DNA of 64,000 nucleotides from an uncultured Pseudomonadota bacterium (GTDB lineage Bacteria > Myxococcota_A > UBA796 > SXON01), in contig CAISIK010000196.1 of assembly GCA_903885375.1 (NCBI GenBank), forward strand, positions 1 to 64,000, read 5' to 3'. Within the stretch, counting starts at the first letter, position 1, and every line of letters begins with the position of its first letter. A model generated the notes under the pieces. That model saw only the letters and a list, made by a program, of their open reading frames with translations, made no database searches and was not told where the DNA came from. Positions 54,351-63,713 of this stretch are shown here, piece after piece. A program made the translations under genes and the position numbers.

Positions 54351-55001
54351 CTACGCCTGGAGGCCGAGCGCCGAGAAGATGCGAACCCGAACCTCCTCGA
54401 TGGAACCGACCCCATCCACGTTGTGGACGGGCACGCGGCCCACGAGCTGCTCGAGGCACGGAAAGGTCTGCGCGGCGTAGGCGACAAGACGATCGCGTAC
54501 GACCTCCTCCGTGTCGTCCTTTCGCTGCACCACGGGCTTCCCGCAGCGGGTGCAGTTGCCATCCGCATCGGGAGGCGCACTGTCCACATGGTAGGTGGCG
54601 CCGCAGTTCGTGCAGGTGCGGCGGCCGGTGATCCGGCCGAGGATCAGGCGGTCATCCACCTGGAGGTTCACCACGTGCGCGAGCGACCGCCCCGTGGCGC
54701 CAAGGTGGCCGAGGACCCAGTAGAGCTGCGGCACCGAGCGGGGGAAACCATCGAACAGCACGCCCCCCGCCGCATCGTTCTCGCCGAGCCGGGAGGCCAC
54801 GAGATCGCACGTGACGAGGTCGGGGACGAGCTGGCCGCGGTCCATGTAGCTGCGCGCCAGCTGGCCGAGCGCGGTGCCTTCACGCAGGTGCTTTCGGAAG
54901 ATGTCGCCCGTGGCCACGTGGGGCACGCCCAGACGCTCCGCGAGCGCCGAGGCCTGCGTGCCCTTGCCGGAGCCAGGGGGGCCAAACAGAAGAACGAACA
55001 T
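54351..55001 (-). CDS. adk: Adenylate kinase, zinc-LID form
   Basis: 216 residues from ATG 55001. P-loop GPPGSGKGTQ at 7-16, VATGDIFRKHLREG, FDGFPRS, and a LID domain with four Cys (CTNC, CTRC at about 125-147), so a structural zinc is expected. It equilibrates ATP, ADP and AMP. Sits between secY and map as in many genomes. Confidence 0.97.
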   Translation of the reverse strand: MFVLLFGPPGSGKGTQASALAERLGVPHVATGDIFRKHLREGTALGQLARSYMDRGQLVPDLVTCDLVASRLGENDAAGGVLFDGFPRSVPQLYWVLGHLGATGRSLAHVVNLQVDDRLILGRITGRRTCTNCGATYHVDSAPPDADGNCTRCGKPVVQRKDDTEEVVRDRLVAYAAQTFPCLEQLVGRVPVHNVDGVGSIEEVRVRIFSALGLQA

Positions 55002-55015
55002 CCGAGCTCCTTGGA

Positions 55016-56356
55016 TCAGGCGCCGGCGAGAACGCGACGACGCCCACCGCTCATGCCGGGGGCCGCGGGGCCGTTGATGCCGTCGTAGTGCTGGGTGAGC
55101 AGCTGCGCCTCGACCTGGGCGACCGTGTCGAGCGCGACGTTCACCACGATCAACAGGCCCGTACCGCCGAAGTTGAACGGCACGCCGTACATGCGGGTGA
55201 GGATCGCCGGCAGGATGCACACGCCCGCCATGTAGAGGGCGCCCGCGCCGGTGAGCCGGGTGAGGATGTAGTCGATATACTCGGCCGTCTGGCGGCCTGG
55301 GCGGATGCCCGGCACATACCCGCCGTGCTTCTTCAGGTTCTCCGCCACATCGACGGGGTTGAACACCATCGCCGTGTAAAAGTACGCGAAGAAGACGATG
55401 AGCCCGATCTCGGCGTAGTTGTACAACCACGCGCCCGGCTGCAGCGCCGCAGCCACGGCACTCAGGACGGGATTCGTCGTGAACGTGAGGGCCGTGGCCG
55501 GCGCCATGAGCACGCTCGACGCGAAGATCGGTGGGATGACGCCCGCCGTGTTGATCTTCAGCGGCAGGTGGCTCGACTGCGCTCCGCCATAGACCTTCCG
55601 CCCAACCACGCGCTTGGCGTACTGGATGGCGATGCGCCGCTGCGCCCGCTCGATCCACACGATCAAGCCGATGACGAGCACCATGCCGAACAGGATCACC
55701 GTGAGCTGAACGAGGTTGAGCTCATCGGCCTGTAGCTTGAGGACGCTCCCCTGGATGGCCTGCGGGAGACGCGACACGATGCCGGCCGCGATGATCAGCG
55801 AGCTGCCGTTGCCGATGCCCCGCTCGCTGATTTGCTCGCCGATCCACATCACAAAGCAGCTGCCCGCCGTGAGGGTGATGGCCGTGATGATCCGGAAGGT
55901 CCACCCCGGGTCGAGCACGATGCCGCCTCCGGTCGAGGACTTCATCGACTCGAGCGGGATCGCGACCATCAGGACGCCCTGCACCAGCGCGATGCCGATG
56001 GTGGCATAGCGGGTGTACTGCGTGATCCGGCCCTTGCCTTGCTGCCCTTCCTTGGAGAGGCGCTCGAGGCTGGGGATCGCCACCGTGAGAATCTGGATGA
56101 TGATGCTCGCCGTGATGTACGGCATGATCCCCAGCACGAAGACGCTGAAGTTGCCGAGCGCACCACCGCTGAACATGTTGTAGAGCCCGAACGCGGTGTT
56201 CGCGTTCTCCTCAATGGTCTTCGCGAGCGCCTCGCGGTCGACACCGGGCGCCGGGATGTGCACGCCCAACCGGAACACGGCCAGCATGCCCAGGGTGAAG
56301 AGCACGCGGCTGCGAAGGTCCGGCATACGCCAGATAGTTGAGATCCAGCGGGTCAT
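55016..56356 (-). CDS. secY: Preprotein translocase subunit SecY
   Basis: 446 residues with ten hydrophobic helices and SecY signatures: LGIMPYITASIIIQIL (plug/TM2 region), RLSKEGQQGKGRITQYTRY, GTGLLIVVNVALDTVAQVEA near the C-terminus. It forms the protein-conducting channel in the inner membrane. Separated from rplO by a 70-bp gap with a UUCG hairpin, unlike the tight ribosomal genes before it. Confidence 0.97.
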   Translation of the reverse strand: MTRWISTIWRMPDLRSRVLFTLGMLAVFRLGVHIPAPGVDREALAKTIEENANTAFGLYNMFSGGALGNFSVFVLGIMPYITASIIIQILTVAIPSLERLSKEGQQGKGRITQYTRYATIGIALVQGVLMVAIPLESMKSSTGGGIVLDPGWTFRIITAITLTAGSCFVMWIGEQISERGIGNGSSLIIAAGIVSRLPQAIQGSVLKLQADELNLVQLTVILFGMVLVIGLIVWIERAQRRIAIQYAKRVVGRKVYGGAQSSHLPLKINTAGVIPPIFASSVLMAPATALTFTTNPVLSAVAAALQPGAWLYNYAEIGLIVFFAYFYTAMVFNPVDVAENLKKHGGYVPGIRPGRQTAEYIDYILTRLTGAGALYMAGVCILPAILTRMYGVPFNFGGTGLLIVVNVALDTVAQVEAQLLTQHYDGINGPAAPGMSGGRRRVLAGA

Positions 56357-56408
56357 CCTGTCCTCCGGGCCGAAAGACTAAACGCGGCCTCGGCGAAAGC
56401 AAGTTTGT

Positions 56409-56422
56409 GCGGCCGAAGCCGC
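56409..56422 (-). terminator. C(UUCG)G hairpin after rplO
   Basis: GCGGC (56409-56413), loop CGAA (read UUCG on the RNA), GCCGC (56418-56422), four bases after the rplO stop. It is the same architecture as the one after rpsK and again separates ribosomal-protein genes from a non-ribosomal gene (secY). The stem is short, so partial termination or end protection is more likely than full termination. Confidence 0.45.
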
Positions 56423-56426
56423 GCCT

Positions 56427-56879
56427 TCACTCCCCGCCCTCGACCGCGCCGCCAGCAGCTTCCACCTTCGCGCGCGCGCTCGCCGACACCTTCTCGAGCT
56501 GGACGGTCAGCTTCACGCTGAGCTCGCCGTTGCCGAGGAGCTTCACACCATCGCGACCGATACGAGAGATGATACCTGCAGCCTTGAGCGAGACGCCGGT
56601 GACCGCCGTGCCCGCCGGAAGCGAGTTCAGCTTTGCCACGTTGACGACCTCGAAGTCCGTGGCGTTGATGTTGCGGAAGCCCACCTTCGGGAGGCGGCGC
56701 TGCAGCGGCATCTGGCCACCTTCGAAGCCGAAGCGCTTGCCCTTGCCGGCGCGCGCCTGCTGACCCTTGGTGCCCTTGCCAGCCGTTTTGCCGAGGCCGG
56801 AGCCCTGGCCGCGACCGATGCGGGTGCGGGACGTCTGGGAACCCGGAACGGGCTTCAGACGGCTAAGTTCATCAGCCAT
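56427..56879 (-). CDS. rplO: 50S ribosomal protein L15
   Basis: 150 residues. Glycine-rich N-terminal half (RIGRGQGSGLGKTAGKGTKG QQAR, split) and FEGGQMPLQRRLPKVGF are the L15 signature. The start overlaps the end of rpmD by eight bases. Confidence 0.98.
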   Translation of the reverse strand: MADELSRLKPVPGSQTSRTRIGRGQGSGLGKTAGKGTKGQQARAGKGKRFGFEGGQMPLQRRLPKVGFRNINATDFEVVNVAKLNSLPAGTAVTGVSLKAAGIISRIGRDGVKLLGNGELSVKLTVQLEKVSASARAKVEAAGGAVEGGE

Positions 56880-57060
56880 TGGAGACCTCTTGCACCGTCA
56901 GGAGGTGCATCACAGACTTGACCATGCCGCGAACACTCGGGGTGTTCTCCAGCACGCGATAGGCGCCGATTTTACGGAGCCCAAGGCCCCGGATCGTCGC
57001 CATCTGGCGCTCATCCGCACCAATCGAGGAGCGGGTGAGCGTGACCTTGAGGTGGGTCAT
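56872..57060 (-). CDS. rpmD: 50S ribosomal protein L30
   Basis: 62 residues: [28 protein letters not shown] and [15 protein letters not shown] match L30. The ATG overlaps the rpsE stop by four bases. Confidence 0.97.
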   Translation of the reverse strand: MTHLKVTLTRSSIGADERQMATIRGLGLRKIGAYRVLENTPSVRGMVKSVMHLLTVQEVSNG

Positions 57061-57632
57061 GCGTTCTCCTTGCCAGCGCCGACCACGCGGCGGCGCAGAT
57101 CGTAGTTGCCGAGGACGTCTTCCACCGCGAGCCCACGACGCGCGGCCACCATTTCGGGCGACTCCACGAGCTTGAGCGCGGCGACCGTGGCCTTCGCCAC
57201 GTTGTAGGGGTTCGAGCTGCCGAGGCTCTTGGTCAGCACGTTGTGGTAGCCGGCCGCATCGAGCAGGGCGCGCACCACGGGGCCAGCGATGACGCCGGTA
57301 CCGGGAGTAGCCGGCCGGAGCAGCACCTTGCCGGCGCCGAAACGGCCCTGGATCAGGTGAGGCACGGTACCATCGACCACGGGCACGTCGAACATGGAGC
57401 GACGGGCGCGCTCGGTGGCCTTGCGGACCGCCTCGGGCACTTCATTCGCCTTGCCCTGACCGATGCCGATCCGGCCGTCCCCATTGCCCACGACCACGAG
57501 GGCCGCAAACGAGAACCGCCGGCCGCCCTTCACCACCTTGGCGACGCGGTTGACGTACACGTTCTTCTCGATCAGCTGCGCATCAGCGTCAACCTTGCGA
57601 GTCGGATTCTTCTTGCCGGTAGGCATTGACAT
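57057..57632 (-). CDS. rpsE: 30S ribosomal protein S5
   Basis: 191 residues from ATG 57632 (GGAG upstream). S5 signatures: [71 protein letters not shown]. The open frame continues upstream to 57842 inside rplR, but that extension is an out-of-frame shadow of L18. Confidence 0.98.
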   Translation of the reverse strand: MSMPTGKKNPTRKVDADAQLIEKNVYVNRVAKVVKGGRRFSFAALVVVGNGDGRIGIGQGKANEVPEAVRKATERARRSMFDVPVVDGTVPHLIQGRFGAGKVLLRPATPGTGVIAGPVVRALLDAAGYHNVLTKSLGSSNPYNVAKATVAALKLVESPEMVAARRGLAVEDVLGNYDLRRRVVGAGKENA

Positions 57633-57669
57633 GGGAACTCCGCGACGCCGAAGCGCCGACGAGATGGAA

Positions 57670-58038
57670 CTAGAAGTCGAGTCCGGCTTCGCGAGCCCCC
57701 TCAGCCAGCGCCTTGACGCGGCCGTGGTACAGGAACCCGTTGCGATCGAACACGACCTGGGAGATGCTGGCGGACTTGGCCTTGGCGGCGATGAGCGAAC
57801 CCACCTCGCGAGCGGCGTCGGCATTGCCGCCGTGCCCTTCACGACCCTTCAGCTCCGGCGAGAGCGTGGACGCCGCTGCGAGCGTGACCCCGGTCTCGTC
57901 GTTGATGATCTGGGCGTAGATGTGGCTGGCGGAGCGGTAAACGCTCAGCCGGGGACGCTCGGGAGTACCGAACACCTTGCCGCGGATGCGGGCCTTGCGA
58001 CGGCCGCGCGCGATTGCCTGGTCTTCACGGATGGACAT
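57670..58038 (-). CDS. rplR: 50S ribosomal protein L18
   Basis: 122 residues: [20 protein letters not shown] and the C-terminal [20 protein letters not shown] are the L18 motifs. Binds 5S rRNA with L5. Eight bases after rplF. Confidence 0.98.
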   Translation of the reverse strand: MSIREDQAIARGRRKARIRGKVFGTPERPRLSVYRSASHIYAQIINDETGVTLAAASTLSPELKGREGHGGNADAAREVGSLIAAKAKSASISQVVFDRNGFLYHGRVKALAEGAREAGLDF

Positions 58039-58046
58039 TCTGCACC

Positions 58047-58586
58047 TTACTTCTTCGCCGTCTTGCCGGCCTTGAGCTTGATGTGCTCGCCTTCGTTCCG
58101 GACACCCTTGCCCTTGTAGGCATCGGGCGGGCGGAAGGAGCGGAGCTTGGCACAGGTCTCACCGACGAGTTCCCGATCCGAGCCCTTCACGATCAGCGTG
58201 GTGGCCTTCTCGACTTCGATGGTGATCCCCGGAGGGAACGGAAACACGATGCTGTGCGAGAAGCCGAGGTTCAGGACCAGGTCCTTGCCCTTGACTTCGC
58301 CCTTGAAACCGACGCCGGTGATGGTCAGGCGACGTTCGTAGCCCTTCGTGACACCGGTCACCATGTTGTTCAGCAGGGCGCGCATGAGGCCGTGGTTGGC
58401 ACGGGCCTGGCGATCGTCGTCCTTGCGAACGACCCGCGCCACGCCGCCTTCCTGCAAGATCTCAACGCCGCTGCCAATGGGGCTGCGGAGCTCCCCCTTG
58501 GGACCCTTCACCGTGAGCCCGGAGGCCGCGGTCGACATGGTCACGCCTGCGGGCAGGGTGACGGGAATCTTTCCGATACGAGACAT
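58047..58586 (-). CDS. rplF: 50S ribosomal protein L6
   Basis: 179 residues beginning [16 protein letters not shown], with the repeated L6 fold and [19 protein letters not shown] near the C-terminus. Eight bases after rpsH. Confidence 0.98.
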   Translation of the reverse strand: MSRIGKIPVTLPAGVTMSTAASGLTVKGPKGELRSPIGSGVEILQEGGVARVVRKDDDRQARANHGLMRALLNNMVTGVTKGYERRLTITGVGFKGEVKGKDLVLNLGFSHSIVFPFPPGITIEVEKATTLIVKGSDRELVGETCAKLRSFRPPDAYKGKGVRNEGEHIKLKAGKTAKK

Positions 58587-58594
58587 GGTTGCTC

Positions 58595-58993
58595 CTACCA
58601 GACGTAGCAGAGAACCTCACCGCCAACGCCGGCCGAACGGGCCGCCTTGTCGGTGAGCACGCCGCGGGGCGTGGTGATGATTGCGACGCCGAGGCCGTTG
58701 CGGACCTTCGGGAGCTCGTCCTTGCCGACGTAGAAACGGCGACCGGGAGTCGAGACGCGCTTGAGGCCCTGGATGACGCCTTCCTTGCCGTCGGAGTACT
58801 TCAGGAACACCTTCACGCTGGGGCGCTCGGCGTCGGCCTGATCGATGTAGCCTTCGATGAAACCCTCGGACTTGAGGATCTTCACGATCTCGAGCTTCAT
58901 CTTGGACCGGGGGACGATCACAGCCTTGTGACGGGCGGTGAGACCGTTCCGGATACGGGTGAGGAGGTCGGCGATGGGATCGGTAGTGACCAT
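58595..58993 (-). CDS. rpsH: 30S ribosomal protein S8
   Basis: 132 residues from ATG 58993 ([20 protein letters not shown]). The C-terminus ends with the S8 motif [22 protein letters not shown], quoted in part. The longer frame upstream runs through rpsN and is rejected. Confidence 0.98.
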   Translation of the reverse strand: MVTTDPIADLLTRIRNGLTARHKAVIVPRSKMKLEIVKILKSEGFIEGYIDQADAERPSVKVFLKYSDGKEGVIQGLKRVSTPGRRFYVGKDELPKVRNGLGVAIITTPRGVLTDKAARSAGVGGEVLCYVW

Positions 58994-59001
58994 GGGTGCT
59001 C

Positions 59002-59187
59002 CTACCAGCTGGCCTTCATCACGCCCGGGATCTCGCCCTTGAGGGCGAGGTCGCGGAAACAGATGCGGCACATGTTGAAGTCACGGAGGAAAGCGCGAGG
59101 ACGACCGCAGAGAGGGCAGCGGTTGTTCTTGCGGACGGAGAACTTCGCCGGCCGGCCGGCCTTGGCGATCATGGACTTTTTGGCCAT
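59002..59187 (-). CDS. rpsN: 30S ribosomal protein S14, zinc-binding short form
   Basis: 61 residues from ATG 59187 ([19 protein letters not shown]). Two CxxC pairs (CPLC, CRIC) make it the short type Z protein rather than the 101-residue zinc-free form of enterobacteria. Confidence 0.97.
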   Translation of the reverse strand: MAKKSMIAKAGRPAKFSVRKNNRCPLCGRPRAFLRDFNMCRICFRDLALKGEIPGVMKASW

Positions 59188-59197
59188 TTGGCGCCCC

Positions 59198-59740
59198 CTA
59201 CTGCCGCAGCGGGAGACCAAGGTGCTTCAGAAGCGCCTTGCCCTCCGCGTCGGTGTTCGCGGTGGTTACGAAGGAAATGTTCATTCCGGTTACCTTGGAC
59301 ACGCGGTCGTAGTTGATTTCCGGAAAGATGATCTGCTCGGTGACACCCAGCGAGTAGTTCCCACGACCATCGAAGGCCTTGGGATCGATACCGCGGAAGT
59401 CACGCACGCGGGGGAGAGCGATGTGGATCAGACGATCCAGGAACTCCCACATGCGGCGGCCGCGGAGGGTGACCCGCGCGCCGATCGGAACACCGGCGCG
59501 AAGCTTGAAGTTCGCGATGGCCTTGCGAGCGCGACGAATCTGCGCCTTCTGGCCCGTGACCAACCCCAGCTCTTCGGCCGCCGTCTCCAGAACCTTGACG
59601 TTCTGCGTGGCTTCCTTGATCGAGGTGTTGAGCACGATCTTCTTCAGTTGGGGCACCTGCATCACGTTGCGATACCCGAACTCCTTCTGGAGCTCCGGCA
59701 CCACCGCATTGCGGTACGCCTCTAGCGAACGAGGAACCAT
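59198..59740 (-). CDS. rplE: 50S ribosomal protein L5
   Basis: 180 residues: [58 protein letters not shown] are L5 motifs. Binds 5S rRNA. Three bases after rplX. Confidence 0.98.
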   Translation of the reverse strand: MVPRSLEAYRNAVVPELQKEFGYRNVMQVPQLKKIVLNTSIKEATQNVKVLETAAEELGLVTGQKAQIRRARKAIANFKLRAGVPIGARVTLRGRRMWEFLDRLIHIALPRVRDFRGIDPKAFDGRGNYSLGVTEQIIFPEINYDRVSKVTGMNISFVTTANTDAEGKALLKHLGLPLRQ

Positions 59741-59743
59741 GGT

Positions 59744-60076
59744 CTACCCCTTTGCCTGGTCGATAGGCGACCCGCTCTTCTTGTCGACGCGGAGGCGGCT
59801 TCCGTCTTCGTGATTGCGAATCTCGACCTTGACCCGACGCCCTTCGGCGGCGTTCCAGAGGGCGACGTTCGAAATGTGAAGCGGACGCTCCTTCTCGATG
59901 ATGCGGCCGGCCTGATCACCCTGAGCCTTCACGTGCCGCTTCTGAAGGGCCACGCCCTCCACCACGACGCGGGAATCCTCGGGGATCACGCGGACAACCT
60001 TGCCCACGCGACCCTTGAACTTGCCAGCGATGACCATCACGGTATCGTCGCGGTGAATCTTGAGTTTCGTCTTCAT
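59744..60076 (-). CDS. rplX: 50S ribosomal protein L24
   Basis: 110 residues with the KOW motif near the N-terminus (DDTVMVIAGKFKGRVGKVVR) and the RHVKAQGDQAGRI segment. Assembly initiator of the 50S subunit. Confidence 0.97.
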   Translation of the reverse strand: MKTKLKIHRDDTVMVIAGKFKGRVGKVVRVIPEDSRVVVEGVALQKRHVKAQGDQAGRIIEKERPLHISNVALWNAAEGRRVKVEIRNHEDGSRLRVDKKSGSPIDQAKG

Positions 60077-60083
60077 GACTTCC

Positions 60084-60452
60084 TCACAGCACTTCAGGTG
60101 CGAGGGCGACGATCTTCATGTACTGCTTGCCGCGGAGCTCGCGGGCAACAGGACCAAAGATACGGGTGCCTACCGGCTCGCCCTTGCCATCCAGGAGGAC
60201 GGCGGAGTTCGTGTCGAAGCGGATGTAGGAACCGTCGGGACGACGGACCTCCTTCGCCGTGCGGACGATGACGGCCTTGGTGACCTCGCCCTTCTTCACC
60301 TTCCCATTCGGGATGGCTTCCTGGACCGCGACCACGATGACGTCGCCCAGGGAGGCGTACTTGCGCTTGCTTCCGCCGAGCACCTTCACGCACATCACCT
60401 TGCGGGCACCAGAGTTGTCGGCCACGTCCAGCGTGGACTGCATCTGGATCAA
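60084..60452 (-). CDS. rplN: 50S ribosomal protein L14
   Basis: 122 residues: [40 protein letters not shown] and the C-terminal [10 protein letters not shown] are L14 signatures. The ATG overlaps the rpsQ stop by four bases. Confidence 0.98.
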   Translation of the reverse strand: MIQMQSTLDVADNSGARKVMCVKVLGGSKRKYASLGDVIVVAVQEAIPNGKVKKGEVTKAVIVRTAKEVRRPDGSYIRFDTNSAVLLDGKGEPVGTRIFGPVARELRGKQYMKIVALAPEVL

Positions 60453-60742
60453 GACCCACCCCCGACCGGACGACGCTCGATCACAACCCAGCGCTTGGTG
60501 CGGCTGAGCGGACGAGACTCCTCGATCACCACGAAGTCATTGAGCTTGCACTCGTTGCCTTCGTCGTGCGCCTTGTACTTCTGGCTCGACTTCACGTACT
60601 TGCGGTAGAGCGCGTGCTTGTGGGTGCGCTCGACCTCAACCACGATGGTCTTGTCCATCTTGTCGGACACAACGCGGCCGAGCAGCGTACGGCGCCGCTG
60701 CGCAACGGCGCCGGCGACCTCGCTGGTTTCCTCGGTAGACAT
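60449..60742 (-). CDS. rpsQ: 30S ribosomal protein S17
   Basis: 97 residues. The core [18 protein letters not shown] and [19 protein letters not shown] is S17. It carries a longer N-terminus ([17 protein letters not shown]) than the 84-residue E. coli protein. Preceded by a 100-bp structured gap after rpmC. Confidence 0.96.
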   Translation of the reverse strand: MSTEETSEVAGAVAQRRRTLLGRVVSDKMDKTIVVEVERTHKHALYRKYVKSSQKYKAHDEGNECKLNDFVVIEESRPLSRTKRWVVIERRPVGGGS

Positions 60743-60780
60743 GGTTCACCTGTTTGGTGGTTGGCGTTTCTCGAGGGTCT

Positions 60781-60826
60781 CCACGGTCCGTGGACTTCTT
60801 CGAGTTGGAGGGCGTTGCCGCCCTCC
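60781..60826 (-). promoter_or_regulatory. Structured spacer between rpmC and rpsQ
   Basis: CCACGG-t-CCGTGG (60781-60793) and an 8-bp perfect stem GGAGGGCG (60807-60814) / CGCCCTCC (60819-60826) with loop TTGC, flanked by CTCGA/TCGAG. They lie in a 100-bp gap inside an otherwise tightly packed operon. Likely an mRNA structure (attenuator, processing site or autoregulatory element). Confidence 0.45.
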
Positions 60827-60842
60827 GAGGAGAGGCTGCGGA

Positions 60843-61163
60843 TTACTCCGCGGTCTGCTCGCTGTCAAGCATGTTCTTCAGGAAGCTGCCGCCAGCCTCG
60901 GGCGCCGAGCCGAGCGCCGCCGGCTTGTAGGAGCCGAGGTGCTTGGTGCGGAGCGCGCCATTCACGAGCTTCGCAGCGATTTCGCGCCGACGAATCTCAC
61001 CCTGGGCGCGAGCGATCGCGCGCCGGGTCTTCCCGAGGAGGCTGTTGTTCTCCAGCTTCCCGGTGGCGTGACGCAGCTGGTGAGCCGCCAGCTCGCGCTG
61101 GGCGTTCATTTCGCTGTGGACGAGCTGCTCATCCGAGAGCTCGGAAAGATTTACGGTGCTCAT
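60843..61163 (-). CDS. rpmC: 50S ribosomal protein L29, C-terminally extended
   Basis: 106 residues. Residues 1-67 are a normal L29 ([37 protein letters not shown]). The last about 40 residues (from about [20 protein letters not shown] to DSEQTAE) are an extension absent from the usual 60-70-residue protein. The ATG overlaps the rplP stop. Confidence 0.94.
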   Translation of the reverse strand: MSTVNLSELSDEQLVHSEMNAQRELAAHQLRHATGKLENNSLLGKTRRAIARAQGEIRRREIAAKLVNGALRTKHLGSYKPAALGSAPEAGGSFLKNMLDSEQTAE

Positions 61164-61579
61164 CCGACGTGATCCTCGCGCTTGATGAAGCGAGTGCCGA
61201 GCGGGAGCTTGTGGCTCGCCAGGCGGAACGCCTCGCGGGCGATCTCCTCGGTCACTCCCTCGATTTCGTAGATCATGGTACCCGGCTTGACGACGGCCAC
61301 CCAGAACTCGACGTTGCCCTTTCCGGTACCCTGACGGGTCTCGGCCGGCTTCTTTGTGACCGGCTTGTGCGGGAACACGCGGATCCAGATCTTTCCGCCG
61401 CGTTTCACGTAGCGCGTGAGCGCAATACGAGCGGCTTCGATCTGGCGCGACGTGAGGCGGCCGGGGTCGGTGGATTGGAGTCCGTATTCACCGTAAGAAA
61501 CGTCCCCGCCACGGTAGGCGAGACCATTGCTACGGCCCTTCTGGACCTTGCGGAACTTGATGCGCTTGGGCGAAAGCAT
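61160..61579 (-). CDS. rplP: 50S ribosomal protein L16
   Basis: 139 residues: [60 protein letters not shown] are L16 motifs. Near the A-site tRNA elbow. Twelve bases after rpsC. Confidence 0.98.
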   Translation of the reverse strand: MLSPKRIKFRKVQKGRSNGLAYRGGDVSYGEYGLQSTDPGRLTSRQIEAARIALTRYVKRGGKIWIRVFPHKPVTKKPAETRQGTGKGNVEFWVAVVKPGTMIYEIEGVTEEIAREAFRLASHKLPLGTRFIKREDHVG

Positions 61580-61591
61580 ATTCGCTACCTC

Positions 61592-62239
61592 TCAGAGAGA
61601 GCGGTCTTCTTCACCGGGCGTGAATTCGCCCTTGTAGATCCATACCTTGACGCCGATGACGCCATAGTTCGTCTTGGCCATGGCCAAGCCGTAGTCGATG
61701 TCAGCACGGAGAGTGTGCAGGGGCACGCGGCCCTCGCGGTACCACTCGGTCCGGCTCATCTCCGCGCCACCGAGGCGGCCAGCGCACATCACCTTGATGC
61801 CCTTGGCACCGGCCTTGCGCGACTGGGTCATCCCCTTCTTCATGGCGCGACGGAAGCTCACCCGCTTCTCAAGCTGGGCGGCGATGTTCTCGGCCACCAG
61901 GAGCGCGTCGGTGTCGACCTTGCGAACTTCCATCACATTGAGGAAGATTTCAGTCTGCACCAGCTTCTGGAGGTCGGCGCGCAGCTGGTCGAGACCCTTC
62001 GCGCGCTTGTCGATCACCATGCCGGGCTTCGCGGCGTGGATGAACACCTTCGCCTTGTTCGCGGCACGCTCGATGCGGATCTTGGAGATGCCGGCAACGA
62101 ACAGCTTTTCCTTGAGGTAGCGACGGATGCGGATGTCCTCGTGGAGGAAGCGCTGGTAGTCCTTCTCGGCGTACCACTTCGATTCCCAGGGACGCGTGAT
62201 TCCAACGCGGAATCCGATCGGATTGACCTTCTGGCCCAT
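61592..62239 (-). CDS. rpsC: 30S ribosomal protein S3
   Basis: 215 residues: [20 protein letters not shown], the KH-domain region ([20 protein letters not shown]), and the C-terminal [13 protein letters not shown]. Part of the mRNA entry channel. Two bases after rplV. Confidence 0.98.
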   Translation of the reverse strand: MGQKVNPIGFRVGITRPWESKWYAEKDYQRFLHEDIRIRRYLKEKLFVAGISKIRIERAANKAKVFIHAAKPGMVIDKRAKGLDQLRADLQKLVQTEIFLNVMEVRKVDTDALLVAENIAAQLEKRVSFRRAMKKGMTQSRKAGAKGIKVMCAGRLGGAEMSRTEWYREGRVPLHTLRADIDYGLAMAKTNYGVIGVKVWIYKGEFTPGEEDRSL

Positions 62240-62241
62240 GG

Positions 62242-62595
62242 TTAGGACTCCTCGCCGACGACGACGGTGATGTGCGCGGTCTTCTTGACGATGGGGGTGG
62301 CGCGCCCCTGGGCGCGGGGGCGGAAGCGCCGAAGACCGGAGGCCTGACCCACTTCGATACGCTTGATGATCAGCGTGTCGATGTCGAGTTCACGGTTGCC
62401 GAGCTTCGCCGACTGCTCCGCGTTCGCCACGGCGGACTCCACGAGCTTCGCGATGAGCGGAGCCGACTTCTTGTCGAGGAAGCGGAGCGCCTCCACGGCC
62501 TCGCCAGCGGGCTTGCCGCGGACGACGTCGGCCACCAGGCGAGCCTTGCGGGCGCTGATGCGAGCGAATCGGAGGGATGCGGTTGCGTCCATCAC
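62242..62595 (-). CDS. rplV: 50S ribosomal protein L22
   Basis: 117 residues: [20 protein letters not shown], then the hairpin tip region [20 protein letters not shown] that lines the exit tunnel. Overlaps the rpsS stop by four bases. Confidence 0.98.
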   Translation of the reverse strand: MMDATASLRFARISARKARLVADVVRGKPAGEAVEALRFLDKKSAPLIAKLVESAVANAEQSAKLGNRELDIDTLIIKRIEVGQASGLRRFRPRAQGRATPIVKKTAHITVVVGEES

Positions 62596-62876
62596 TTCAC
62601 CCTGGTCTTGCGGTCAGACGCATGCCCGTAGTAGGTCCGCGTGTGGGCGAACTCCCCGAGCTTGTGGCCGACCATGTTTTCGGAGACATACACAGGCACG
62701 AACTTCTTGCCGTTGTGCACGGCGAAGGTCAGACCGATGAAGTCGGGGAGGATCGTGGAGCGACGGCTCCAGGTCTTGATCACGCGGGCCGCGTTGCCGC
62801 CTGACGCTCGGGCCGCAGTGGCCTTCACGAACAGGTGTTGGTCAACGAACGGACCCTTCTTGATGGAACGTGCCAT
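62592..62876 (-). CDS. rpsS: 30S ribosomal protein S19
   Basis: 94 residues: [56 protein letters not shown]. Eleven bases after rplB. Confidence 0.98.
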   Translation of the reverse strand: MARSIKKGPFVDQHLFVKATAARASGGNAARVIKTWSRRSTILPDFIGLTFAVHNGKKFVPVYVSENMVGHKLGEFAHTRTYYGHASDRKTRVK

Positions 62877-62887
62877 GGATTGGGCTC

Positions 62888-63712
62888 CTAGCGGCGACGC
62901 TTGACGATAAAGCGAGAGGTGGGCTTCTTCTTCGAACGGGTCTTGTACCCCTTCGTCGGCTTGCCCCAGGGAGTGACAGGATGACGGCCGCCCTTGGTGC
63001 GACCCTCACCACCGCCGTGCGGATGGTCGATAGGGTTCATGGCGGTACCACGAACGAACGGGCGCCAGCCGAGCCAGCGGGCGCGGCCCGCCTTGCCGAG
63101 GCACTCGTTCTCGTGCTCGAGGTTGCCGACCTGACCGATGGTCACGCGGCACTCGGACAGCACCTGACGGAGCTCGCCGCTGGGCAGACGAAGAAGGACA
63201 TACTTGCCTTCCTTCGCCATGACCTGCGCGTAGCTGCCAGCGCTGCGGCACATCTGGCCGCCACGACCGACCTTCAACTCCACATTGTGGACGAAGGTAC
63301 CGAGCGGAACCGAGGCGAGCCGCATGGCGTTGCCCGGCTTGATGTCCGCGTTGTCGGCGGCCACCACGGTGTCGCCCACGTTGAGGCCGAGGGGAGCCAG
63401 AATGTAGCGCTTCTCCCCGTCCGCGTAGTGGAGCAGGGCGATGCGGGCGGTGCGGTTCGGATCGTACTCGATCGTGGCCACATTCGCCGACACATCCACC
63501 TTGTTCCGGCGGAAGTCGATGATGCGGTAGGAGCGCTTGTGCCCACCGCCCATGCGGCGCTGGGTCATGCGACCGGTGTTGTTGCGGCCACCGGTGCGCT
63601 TGAGCGGCACGGTGAGCGACCGTTCGGGACGGTCAGCAGTGACCTCCGAAAAGTCGGGTGCCACCTGGAAACGCTTGCTCGGCGTCACGGGGCGGAAGCG
63701 ACGGGTTCCCAT
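62888..63712 (-). CDS. rplB: 50S ribosomal protein L2
   Basis: 274 residues: [40 protein letters not shown], and the peptidyl-transferase loop [20 protein letters not shown]. The conserved His in [12 protein letters not shown] is present. One base after rplW. Confidence 0.98.
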   Translation of the reverse strand: MGTRRFRPVTPSKRFQVAPDFSEVTADRPERSLTVPLKRTGGRNNTGRMTQRRMGGGHKRSYRIIDFRRNKVDVSANVATIEYDPNRTARIALLHYADGEKRYILAPLGLNVGDTVVAADNADIKPGNAMRLASVPLGTFVHNVELKVGRGGQMCRSAGSYAQVMAKEGKYVLLRLPSGELRQVLSECRVTIGQVGNLEHENECLGKAGRARWLGWRPFVRGTAMNPIDHPHGGGEGRTKGGRHPVTPWGKPTKGYKTRSKKKPTSRFIVKRRR

Positions 63713-63713
63713 C

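Noticed and set aside
57633-57842. N-terminal extension of rpsE
   Set aside because: The extension lies within rplR in another frame; S5 begins normally at ATG 57632 after GGAG.
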